From positions 1-64,000 of the forward strand of contig DASPFV010000028.1 of assembly GCA_035620975.1 (NCBI GenBank): a stretch of 64,000 nt of DNA, given 5' to 3'. The DNA comes from DASPFV01 sp035620975 (GTDB lineage Bacteria; Acidobacteriota; Vicinamibacteria; Vicinamibacterales; 2-12-FULL-66-21). This document shows positions 50,138 to 57,697 of this stretch, in pieces. How positions within the stretch are numbered: position 1 is the first letter of the stretch; each line of letters opens with the position of its first letter. Under the pieces are notes generated by a model that was not told where the DNA came from, made no database searches, and worked only from the letters and a program-made list of their open reading frames with translations. The position numbers and the translations under genes are program-made.

Positions 50138-51081
50138 CCACGACGACGACGGACCTGGAGAGCTGGCTCGCCGGGCAGCGGCGAACGGTGGACGCCGCAC
50201 TCGAGCGGCTCCTGCCGCGCGAGCCCGAGTGTCCCCGCATCATCGTCGAGGCCGCCCGCTACAGCGTCATCGCGGGCGGCAAGCGGCTCCGCCCGATGCT
50301 CGCGCTCGCCTCCGCCGACGCGGTCGCGGGCCGGTTGTCGGTGGATCGCGACCCCGCGCTGGCGCTGGCGCTGCCCGCCGCCTGCGCGCTGGAGCTGATC
50401 CACACCTACTCCCTCGTTCACGACGATCTGCCGGCAATGGACGACGACACGCTGCGCCGGGGGCGGCCGACGGCGCACGTGGTGTTCGGCGAGGGGATGG
50501 CCATTCTTGCCGGCGATGCCCTCCTGACGGAGGCCTTCGTCATTCTCGCGCGCGAACCGGCGTCCCCGCCCAGGGGCGATCCCGTCCTCGACGCCCGGAA
50601 GCTGCGGACGCTCCGGCGAATCGCCGAGGCCGCCGGGGCAGCCGGCATGGTCGGCGGCCAGGCCCTCGACCTGCAGGCGGCGCAGGCGGGCGCCGCGCCG
50701 CTCGATGCCGACGCGCTGCGGCGCATGCATGCCAGCAAGACCGGCGCGCTCATCCGGGCCGCCGCGGCCGCTGGCGCCATCATGGCCGGCGCCGACGGCC
50801 CCATGCTCGACGCGCTCGACGAGTACGCCGCGCACCTGGGCCTGGCTTTCCAGATCGTCGACGACATCCTCGATGTCGAGGGTGCGTCGGTCGACCTGGG
50901 CAAGACGGCCGGCAAGGACGCCGCCGCAGGCAAGCCGACCTATCCCGCGTTCTTCGGGCTCGAGGCCTCGCGCGCGCTCGCGGCGAGGTCGGTCGAGTCA
51001 GCGCTGGCGGCGCTCGAACGCGAGCGGCTGGCCGGCCAGCTGCCCGCGATCGCCAGGTGGGTCGTGTCACGAACGCATTGA
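50134..51081 (+). CDS. ispA: Polyprenyl diphosphate synthase (farnesyl/geranylgeranyl type)
   Basis: A 315-aa trans-prenyltransferase. The first aspartate-rich motif is DDLPAMDDDTLRRG and the second QIVDDILDVEG; GGKRLRP binds the diphosphate near the N-terminus. Position next to xseB is the usual ispA place. It supplies C15 or C20 diphosphate for quinones and undecaprenyl lipids; chain length is not certain from sequence. It starts at GTG; the stop TGA overlaps the tlyA TTG. Confidence 0.93.
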   Translation: MTTTTTDLESWLAGQRRTVDAALERLLPREPECPRIIVEAARYSVIAGGKRLRPMLALASADAVAGRLSVDRDPALALALPAACALELIHTYSLVHDDLPAMDDDTLRRGRPTAHVVFGEGMAILAGDALLTEAFVILAREPASPPRGDPVLDARKLRTLRRIAEAAGAAGMVGGQALDLQAAQAGAAPLDADALRRMHASKTGALIRAAAAAGAIMAGADGPMLDALDEYAAHLGLAFQIVDDILDVEGASVDLGKTAGKDAAAGKPTYPAFFGLEASRALAARSVESALAALERERLAGQLPAIARWVVSRTH

Positions 51082-51824
51082 AGGGCTCGGTCCGCCTCGA
51101 CGTGCTGATGGTCGAGCGGGGCCTCGCGGCCTCGCGCGAGCGCGCGCGCGCTCTCCTGCTCGCCGGCTCGGTGCTGGTCGACGGTCGGCCGGTCACCAAG
51201 GCCGGAGCGTCTGTCCCGCGCGATGCGGAGATCCTCCTGCGCACGCCCGATCATCCGTACGTCAGCCGGGGAGGGCTCAAGCTGGCACACGCGCTGGAGG
51301 TGTTCGGCATCACGGTGGCCGGCCGGCAGGCGCTCGACATCGGCGCCTCGACAGGCGGCTTCACCGACGTTCTGCTCCAGCGCGGCGCGGCGCGCGTCGT
51401 GGCGCTCGACGTGGGACACGGGCAGCTGGAGTGGAGGCTCCGCAACGACCCGCGTGTCGTCGTGCTCGAGCGGGTGAACGCGCGGCATCTGACACCCGAT
51501 TTGCTGCCCGCCGACTCCCGCCGCTTCGACCTCGTCACTATCGACGTGTCGTTCATCTCGCTTCGCCACATCCTCCCGGCCGTTCCCCCGCTGCTCGCCC
51601 CTGACGCGGACGTGATCGCGCTGGTGAAGCCGCAGTTCGAGGCCGGGCGTCACGAGGTCGGCCGGGGCGGCATCGTTCGCGACGATCGGGTCCGTGAGCG
51701 GGTGCTCGAGGAGGTCTCGCAATTCGCCGATACGTTAGGATTGAGGCGCGCGGGAGTGGCGGAGTCGCCGATCGCCGGGATGGAGGGCAACCGGGAGATG
51801 CTGCTGCATCTATGTCAACGATAA
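51078..51824 (+). CDS. tlyA: TlyA-family rRNA 2'-O-methyltransferase/hemolysin-like protein
   Basis: A 248-aa protein: an N-terminal S4 RNA-binding domain (VRLDVLMVERGLAASRERARALLLAG) and an FtsJ-type methyltransferase with the SAM motif LDIGASTGGFTDVLLQRGA and the lysine-bearing VKPQFEAGRHEVG. TlyA methylates 16S and 23S rRNA in mycobacteria. TTG 51078, overlapping the ispA stop, is chosen as it begins a normal TlyA N-terminus; an in-frame GTG lies at 51057. It overlaps nadK by 13 bp. dxs, often found here, is absent. Confidence 0.9.
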   Translation: MKGSVRLDVLMVERGLAASRERARALLLAGSVLVDGRPVTKAGASVPRDAEILLRTPDHPYVSRGGLKLAHALEVFGITVAGRQALDIGASTGGFTDVLLQRGAARVVALDVGHGQLEWRLRNDPRVVVLERVNARHLTPDLLPADSRRFDLVTIDVSFISLRHILPAVPPLLAPDADVIALVKPQFEAGRHEVGRGGIVRDDRVRERVLEEVSQFADTLGLRRAGVAESPIAGMEGNREMLLHLCQR

Positions 51825-52729
51825 CGCGCGTCGGGCTGGTCGCGAAGCACAACCTCGAGGCCGCGGCCGGCATTCTCGCCGAGCTCGCGGGCTGGCTCGA
51901 TGCGCGGGATCTCGAGCCGGTGTTCGAAACCGAGACGGCCGCGCTCGTCGGTCTCCCGCCGGGCCGGCCGACGAGCTCGCGCGACGAGCTTCCGGGGGCG
52001 TGCGACATCGTCGTCGTCCTCGGGGGAGACGGGACGCTGATCGGCATGGCCGGCCGCATCGCCCAGGCCGACGTCGACATCCCCATTCTCGGCGTGAACT
52101 TCGGCAGCCTGGGCTTCCTCACGGAGATCACGCTGCCCGAGCTGCAGGATTCGCTCGACTCCGTGCTCCGCGGCACGGCCGAGATCGATCTGCGGATGAT
52201 GCTGCGGGCCCGCACGCTGCGAGGCGGCAGCGTCCACGCCGACCGCATCGTGCTCAACGACGTCGTCATCACCAAGGGCGCCGTGTCGCGCATCATCGAC
52301 CTGTCGGTCGCCGTCGACCGCAATCCGGTGATGCGGGTGCGCGCCGACGGCCTCATCGTCGGGACGCCTACCGGATCGACCGCGTACAATCTGGCAGCGG
52401 GCGGGCCGATCGTGCACCCCGCCGTGGACGCCATCGTCCTCACGCCAATCGCCCCGCACATGCTCACGAACCGGCCCGTCGTGATCCCGTCCGCCTCGAA
52501 CATCCGCGTCGAGCCGCTGATGGACGGAACGAACGAGGAGGTGTACGTGACGTTCGACGGACAGTCGGGCCACGACCTGCAGGCCGACGACGTTGTGGAG
52601 ATCGTCAGGGCGGAGCGGCAGCTGCGCCTGGTGCGCGCCGCCAGGCGGACGTACTTCGACGTGCTCCGGCAGAAGCTGAAGTGGAGTGAATCCCCATCGG
52701 CCGGTAATCGCGAGCTTCGCTATTTCTGA
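51812..52729 (+). CDS. nadK: NAD kinase
   Basis: A 305-aa kinase making NADP from NAD. The catalytic Asp is in VLGGDGTLIGMAG, followed by NFGSLGFLTE, the NDVVI region and PTGSTAYNLAAGGP. Length and order match the bacterial PpnK family. It overlaps tlyA by 13 bp and ends 10 bp inside the convergent mltG gene. Confidence 0.96.
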   Translation: MSTITRVGLVAKHNLEAAAGILAELAGWLDARDLEPVFETETAALVGLPPGRPTSSRDELPGACDIVVVLGGDGTLIGMAGRIAQADVDIPILGVNFGSLGFLTEITLPELQDSLDSVLRGTAEIDLRMMLRARTLRGGSVHADRIVLNDVVITKGAVSRIIDLSVAVDRNPVMRVRADGLIVGTPTGSTAYNLAAGGPIVHPAVDAIVLTPIAPHMLTNRPVVIPSASNIRVEPLMDGTNEEVYVTFDGQSGHDLQADDVVEIVRAERQLRLVRAARRTYFDVLRQKLKWSESPSAGNRELRYF

Positions 52730-53742
52730 TTGCGAAAGTAGCGGATCTGCCATTCCTGGACGTTGCGGTTGTGCTCGGGAAGCGTGGCCGCGAAGGCGTG
52801 CGAGCCGTCGTTGCGGCTGACGAAATAGAGATACGGCACGTCGGCAGGATTCGCCGCCGCAGCGAGCGAGGCGGCGCCGGGCGCGGCGATTGGCCCCGGC
52901 GGAAGGCCGGCGTAACGGTAGGTGTTGTAGGGGGAATCGAACTGCAGGCTGGCGCGGGTGAGATTCCCGTCGTACTGGCCGGCCCGCTCCAGCGCGTAGA
53001 TGACCGTGGGATCGCACTGCAGGCCCATGCCGATCCGCAGCCGGTTGGCATAGACCGCCGCCACGAGCGGGCGCTCGGGCGCTTTCGCCGTCTCCTTCTC
53101 GACCAGCGAGGCGAGCGTCACCAGCTCGCGGACGCTCAGGCCCCTCGCCCCCGCCTGATCGCGGATCTCCCGTGTCAGGGCCTGCTCGAACCGCGCCACC
53201 ATACGGTCGACCAGCTGCGACGCGGTGATGCGGCGCGGCAGCGTGTAGGTGTCCGGGAACAGATAGCCTTCGAGATCGGGAGCGGCCGGGTCGAGATGGC
53301 GGATCCGCGCCGGATCGTCGGCGGCCTGCTCGAACTCGGCGCGGGTCCCGAAACCCCTCTCCTCGAAGAGCGCCGCCATCTGTCGAATCGTGAGGCCTTC
53401 GCGAAACGTGAGCGACCGGAGGTACACGTCGCCCCGCGCGAGCTTGTCGACGACTTCCGCCGGCGTCATGGGGCGGTCGAACCGGTATTCGCCCGCCTGG
53501 AGACGCCGACCCGCGCGGCGCAGCGACACGGCCACGCGAAACGCCGTCTGGTTCCGCACGACGCCCGCCTCCACGAGCCGGCGCGCCATCGTCGCCGGTC
53601 CGCTCCCGGGCACGATCTCCACGAACGCCTCCGGGGTGTCGTAGCCCTTGTACGGCCGGCTGAGCGAGAGATAGACCCACCCACCCACGGCCAGGCCCAG
53701 GCCGAGCACGATCAGAACGAGGACACCAATCGCCTTCTTCAC
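52720..53742 (-). CDS. mltG: Endolytic murein transglycosylase
   Basis: A 340-aa inner-membrane enzyme (helix about residues 5-27) that cuts nascent glycan strands and releases their ends from the membrane. A LysM-like segment is followed by the YceG core: LEGYLFPDTYTLPR, the catalytic Glu in SLVEKETAKAPERP, and SPYNTYRYAGLPPGPI. It starts at GTG 53742, with GAGG about 8 nt upstream. Its position near yqgF is common. Confidence 0.95.
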   Translation of the reverse strand: MKKAIGVLVLIVLGLGLAVGGWVYLSLSRPYKGYDTPEAFVEIVPGSGPATMARRLVEAGVVRNQTAFRVAVSLRRAGRRLQAGEYRFDRPMTPAEVVDKLARGDVYLRSLTFREGLTIRQMAALFEERGFGTRAEFEQAADDPARIRHLDPAAPDLEGYLFPDTYTLPRRITASQLVDRMVARFEQALTREIRDQAGARGLSVRELVTLASLVEKETAKAPERPLVAAVYANRLRIGMGLQCDPTVIYALERAGQYDGNLTRASLQFDSPYNTYRYAGLPPGPIAAPGAASLAAAANPADVPYLYFVSRNDGSHAFAATLPEHNRNVQEWQIRYFRNQK

Positions 53743-53783
53743 TCAGGCCTCACGGGAAACAGCACTCCGGCACGGCCGCCTGC

Positions 53784-53886
53784 CACGGCGCGCTCGCACC
53801 CCACGGCACACTCGCACCCACGGCACGCTCGCACCCACGGCGCGCTCGGACCCACGACACGCTCGCACCCACGGCACGCTCGCACC
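53784..53886. repeat. Six tandem copies of a 17-bp repeat
   Basis: Six units with consensus CACGGCACGCTCGCACC run from 53784 to 53886, with one extra C after the first unit and single substitutions in others. They fill most of the gap between mltG and yqgF, both on the minus strand. There are no spacers between units, so this is not a CRISPR array. Confidence 0.9.
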
Positions 53887-53920
53887 GCGGGCACCCGGGG
53901 CACTCAGTGCACCCAGCCAA

Positions 53921-54352
53921 TCACCTCGCATCGAGGTAGTCCTGCAACACGACGGCCGCCGCCATTGCGTCCACGAGCGGCTTGCGCGTGCGCCAGTCCT
54001 TGAATCGCCTGGCGAGCTGCTGCTCGGCTTCGCGGCTGCTGAGCCGCTCGTCCTGCAGTGACACGGGCACGGACACTCGGTGGCGGAGCGCCTCGGCGAG
54101 CGCTTCGACCGCGGCAGTCTGATCGTTGGCCTCTCCGCTCAGCCGCCGCGGCCATCCGATCACCACCGCGTCCAACCCGTCGTCTTCGGCGCGGAGCCTC
54201 GCGATCTCGGCCTCCAGCGCGTCGGCGGCCCGGCCGATGCTCGTGTGTCCGGCGATGGTCTTCCATGGCCGCGCGAGCAGGCCGGTCGGGTCTGACAGGG
54301 CCAGCCCGATTCGGCGCCGGCCGTAGTCGATCCCCAGCACGCGCACTCGCAC
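53921..54352 (-). CDS. yqgF: Putative pre-16S rRNA nuclease YqgF (RuvX)
   Basis: A 143-aa RNase H-fold protein: VLGIDYGRRRIGLALSDP at the start, VIGWPRRLSG, LQDERLSSREAEQQL and VDAMAAAVVLQDYL. These include the catalytic Asp and Glu positions. Family members process the 16S rRNA 5' end. GTG 54352 is the best start, giving the usual length. It is divergent from the phosphatase gene, with repeats between. Confidence 0.92.
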   Translation of the reverse strand: MRVRVLGIDYGRRRIGLALSDPTGLLARPWKTIAGHTSIGRAADALEAEIARLRAEDDGLDAVVIGWPRRLSGEANDQTAAVEALAEALRHRVSVPVSLQDERLSSREAEQQLARRFKDWRTRKPLVDAMAAAVVLQDYLDAR

Positions 54353-54373
54353 AGGGTACCATGTGACTTCTTT

Positions 54374-54470
54374 CCAGGTTCCTGGTTCAGGGTTCCTGGT
54401 TCCTAACCATGAACCTGGAACCGGGAACCAGGAACCGAACGTTGAACCCTGAACTCTGAACCAGGAAACC
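54374..54470. repeat. Heptamer repeats in inverted orientation forming a large imperfect palindrome
   Basis: The left half (54374-54403) has GGTTCC-type units such as CCAGGTTCCTGG, and the right half (54411-54470) has GAACC-type units such as GGGAACCAGGAACC. A short CTAACCAT separates them. The two halves are approximate reverse complements, so single strands or RNA could fold back. They lie between divergent yqgF and the phosphatase gene. Confidence 0.75.
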
Positions 54471-54484
54471 GGAGAGCCGGCAGT

Positions 54485-54490
54485 TATAAT
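54485..54490 (+). promoter_or_regulatory. Consensus -10 element (TATAAT) of the phosphatase operon
   Basis: A perfect TATAAT ends 8 nt before the ATG at 54499, with TCCCCCAC between and no Shine-Dalgarno, predicting a leaderless message for the three-gene run to 58866. Confidence 0.55.
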
Positions 54491-54498
54491 TCCCCCAC

Positions 54499-56568
54499 AT
54501 GCTCGATCGTACGGCGGGCGCGCTCGCGCTCTCGATCTGCTTGCTGGCGGGGCTGCTGCCTTCCGGCGCGTGCGGCACGGCTCGGCCTTCACAGGGGACG
54601 CGTCCCAAGCTCGTCGTTCTCGGCTTCGATGGCCTCGATCCGGATCTGGTCGAGCGGTGGATGAAGGCCGGCCAGCTGCCGAACCTCGCCAGGGTTGCCA
54701 GCCGCGGGGGGCTCTACCCGCTGGCGACGACTCACTCCCCCGAGTCGCCGACCGCCTGGGCGTCGTTCGCCACGGGCGTGAACCCGGGCAAGCACAACAT
54801 CTACGACTTTCTCGTCCGCGACACGGACACGTACCTGCCGGATCTCGGGATGGTGCGGCGCGAGCCCGCACGCTTCCTCTTCAACTACATCCCGATCGCG
54901 CGGCCGCGGGTGTACTCCACGCGCGGAGGCACTTCGTTCTGGGTCACGGCCGGGCGGGCCGGCATCCGCTCGACGATCCTGACGGTACCCGTGACCTTTC
55001 CGCCCGAGGACGTCCCGAACGGCGAACTGCTGTCGGGTCTGCCCCTGCCGGACATCCGCGGCACGATGGGGACCTTCTATTACTTCGCCACCGATCTCAG
55101 CCGGTACGAGGAGGGGAACACCGAGTTCGGCGGCATTCTCAGGCGGCTCGTCGTCGAGGGCGACGTGGCTCGCAGCGAGTTGATCGGTCCGCCCAACCCC
55201 ATCGTCCGCCAGCAGATGCGCGCCATCCGGGAGAAAGGCGCGTTGACGGAGGCCGATCGCGCGCGGCTCACAGAGCTGGAGCCGCAGGAGGACGTGCGGA
55301 TCCCGTTCACGATCCGATGGAATCGCCAGGCGAAGACGGCGACCGTCGAGATTCAGGGCCATTCGCTGCTCCTCGAGCCCGGGAAGATGAGCCGCTGGAT
55401 CGATCTCGAGTTCCGCGTGAACGTCCTGGTCCGCATCCAGGGAATGACCCAGCTGCTGCTGATGAACGCGGACCGTGAGCTGCAGCTCTACATGGCGCCG
55501 GTGAACTGGAAGCCCGACGATCCGCCAGCCCCCATGTCGGCGCCGGCCGGGTTCGCCGCAGACATGTTCGAGCGCGTCGGCCACTACCGCACGCTCGGAT
55601 GGGCAGAGGCGACCTGGCCCCTGAACGAGGGGCGCATGGACGAGGCGACGTTCATGGACGACCTGTACGTCGCGTTCGACGACCGGGCGCGCGTGATCCT
55701 GAACCGGATTGCGGCGCGCAACTGGGACGTGCTGGTGGGCGTCATCGAGTCGACCGACCGCGTGCAGCACATGATGTGGCGCCTCATCGACCCCGATCAC
55801 CCCATGCACGACTCGGCGCTGGCCGCGCGCTTCGGCGATTCGATCCTGAGCGTCTATCGCCGTGCCGACCAGTTCGTCGCCGAGGTCCTCGAGCGGGTCG
55901 ATCCGGACACCGGGATCCTGATCGTCTCCGATCACGGCTTCCATTCCTGGCGCAAGGCGGTGAACCTGAACACGTGGCTGGTGCAGGAGGGCTACATGGC
56001 CCTGCAGGGGCAGCAGCCGGGCGAGAAGAAGCTCGACGACCTGTTTGGGGGCGGGGAGTTCTGGGAAAACGTCGACTGGTCGCGCACGCGCGCCTACGCC
56101 ATGGGGCTCGGGCAGATCTATTTCAACCTGCGGGGAAGGGAGTCGCGCGGCATCGTGAGCCCGGGCGCCGAAGCCTCGGCCCTGGCCGACGAGCTCGCGG
56201 CCCGGCTGCTGGCGATGACCGACCCTGATACCGGCGCGCGCATCGTGCGCAACGTCTACAAGCGCGACGACGTGTACTCGGGAGAGTTTCTGCAGCACGC
56301 CTCGGAGCTGCAGGTGGGCATGGAGGACGGATACCGCGTCTCGTGGCAGACGACGCTCGGAGGCTCCCCTCAGGGGATCGTGTATCCCAATATGAAGAAA
56401 TGGAGCGGCGATCACGGCGGATTCGACTTCGAGATCACCGCTGGCGTACTGATCTCGAGCCGCCCGATTGCGGGCCGGACGCCCTCCATCCTCGATATCG
56501 CCCCTACCGTCCTCAACTTCTTCGGCATCCCGGTGCCCGGGGACATCGATGGCAAGCCGCTGTTCTGA
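54499..56568 (+). CDS. Alkaline-phosphatase-superfamily phosphodiesterase/phosphatase, probable lipoprotein
   Basis: A 689-aa exported protein. A hydrophobic signal ends at PSGACG, a weak lipobox, so it may be lipid-anchored. Metal sites of the superfamily are visible: LGFDGLDPD (Asp), the nucleophile region ESPTAWASFATGVNPGKH, ESTDRVQHMMW (Asp and His), VSDHGFHSW (Asp-His) and SGDHGG (His). A large insert separates the halves. Substrates are probably phosphodiesters or phosphonates. The 3' end overlaps the next gene by 20 bp. Confidence 0.85.
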   Translation: MLDRTAGALALSICLLAGLLPSGACGTARPSQGTRPKLVVLGFDGLDPDLVERWMKAGQLPNLARVASRGGLYPLATTHSPESPTAWASFATGVNPGKHNIYDFLVRDTDTYLPDLGMVRREPARFLFNYIPIARPRVYSTRGGTSFWVTAGRAGIRSTILTVPVTFPPEDVPNGELLSGLPLPDIRGTMGTFYYFATDLSRYEEGNTEFGGILRRLVVEGDVARSELIGPPNPIVRQQMRAIREKGALTEADRARLTELEPQEDVRIPFTIRWNRQAKTATVEIQGHSLLLEPGKMSRWIDLEFRVNVLVRIQGMTQLLLMNADRELQLYMAPVNWKPDDPPAPMSAPAGFAADMFERVGHYRTLGWAEATWPLNEGRMDEATFMDDLYVAFDDRARVILNRIAARNWDVLVGVIESTDRVQHMMWRLIDPDHPMHDSALAARFGDSILSVYRRADQFVAEVLERVDPDTGILIVSDHGFHSWRKAVNLNTWLVQEGYMALQGQQPGEKKLDDLFGGGEFWENVDWSRTRAYAMGLGQIYFNLRGRESRGIVSPGAEASALADELAARLLAMTDPDTGARIVRNVYKRDDVYSGEFLQHASELQVGMEDGYRVSWQTTLGGSPQGIVYPNMKKWSGDHGGFDFEITAGVLISSRPIAGRTPSILDIAPTVLNFFGIPVPGDIDGKPLF

Positions 56569-57697
56569 GCTCACGGCCACCTTCGCCGCGTGCCTCGCGT
56601 TCGTCCTGCTCACCGCGCCGCCCTCCGCCCAGGATCGATCCGGAGCTTCACAGCGCGCAGGCGAGCGCATCAAGGCGCTCCAGCGCGAGTCCGAGGCGCT
56701 GGCGGCGCAGGAGAGCAAGCTGCTCGCCGAGCTGCGGACGCTCGAACTCGAACGTCAGGCCCGCGTCCGCGAGCTGGCGGAAATCGACGCGAGCCTCGCC
56801 GCCACGGAACAGAAGCTGAGGGACACGGCCGGCCGCGCCGCGGACCTGAAGCGGACGGCCGAAGCCGAGCGGCCGGATGCCGAAGCGCGGCTCGTGAAGA
56901 TCTACAAGCTCGGGAGCGCCGGCTACTGGCGGCTGCTGCTCGACGTGGACGACCTCCGCTCGCTCGGCCGGGCTTACCGGACGGCGGCGGCGCTGCACCG
57001 GATGGATCGCGATCGCGTGCTGACGCACCAGCGCACGCTCGAGGCGCTCGCCCGCGAACAGAAGGAGCTCTCCGCGAGGGCGGCCGAGCTGCAGGCGCTG
57101 CAGGAACGTGCGCGGCGTGCACGTGCCGCAGCCGACCGCGCCGTCGCCGCCAGGACGGCGCTCGTCGATTCGATCGACGCCCGCCGCGATCTCAACGCGC
57201 AGATGGTCGGCGAGCTGCAGGCCGCGCAGCAGCGGCTCCAGGCCGGCCTCACCGAGCTCGCGGCCGCCGGTCCCGCCGCGGTGCTGCCGCTGCGGCCCTT
57301 CCGCGGGGTCCTCCCGTGGCCCGCACCCGGTCGCATCACGACCCGGTTCGGCCGCCAGCCCGACAACCGCTTCGGCACGGCCATCGTGCGGAACGGCATC
57401 GAGATCGCGATCGCCGAGGGGCAGGCCGTGCGGGCGGTGCACGAGGGCACGGTGGCGTTTGCGGACCCGTTCACGGGCTATGGCAACCTCGTCATCCTGG
57501 AGCACGGCGACCGCGCCTTCTCGCTGTACGGCCACCTGAGCTCGATCGCGGTTGCCAGGGGCGCGCACGTCGACGCCCGGGCCCGGCTGGGGACGACCGG
57601 GCGAAACCCGAGCGGAGAACCCGTGCTCTACTTCGAGCTGCGCGTCGACGGCAAACCCGTGGATCCCTTACAATGGCTTCAGAAAGGGATTCCATGA
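56549..57697 (+). CDS. EnvC-like murein hydrolase activator (degenerate M23 domain)
   Basis: A 382-aa exported protein: a signal peptide (about residues 1-28), a long coiled coil (about 35-235), then a LytM/M23 domain (about 275-380). The domain lacks the zinc ligands: the HxxxD site reads RNGIEIA (Asn282) and the HLHFE site reads VLYFE, close to what I recall of E. coli EnvC. It should therefore activate an amidase without cleaving peptidoglycan itself. ATG 56549 lies inside the end of the previous gene. It is coupled to the S41 gene by ATGA. Confidence 0.85.
   Translation: MASRCSELTATFAACLAFVLLTAPPSAQDRSGASQRAGERIKALQRESEALAAQESKLLAELRTLELERQARVRELAEIDASLAATEQKLRDTAGRAADLKRTAEAERPDAEARLVKIYKLGSAGYWRLLLDVDDLRSLGRAYRTAAALHRMDRDRVLTHQRTLEALAREQKELSARAAELQALQERARRARAAADRAVAARTALVDSIDARRDLNAQMVGELQAAQQRLQAGLTELAAAGPAAVLPLRPFRGVLPWPAPGRITTRFGRQPDNRFGTAIVRNGIEIAIAEGQAVRAVHEGTVAFADPFTGYGNLVILEHGDRAFSLYGHLSSIAVARGAHVDARARLGTTGRNPSGEPVLYFELRVDGKPVDPLQWLQKGIP

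Noticed and set aside
53784..53886. CRISPR-like repeat array
   Set aside because: Units are contiguous 17-mers with no spacers and no cas genes are in the window.
57673..57694. Upstream ATG for the S41 gene
   Set aside because: It is possible, but ATG 57694 overlaps the upstream stop as ATGA, as at most joints in this window.
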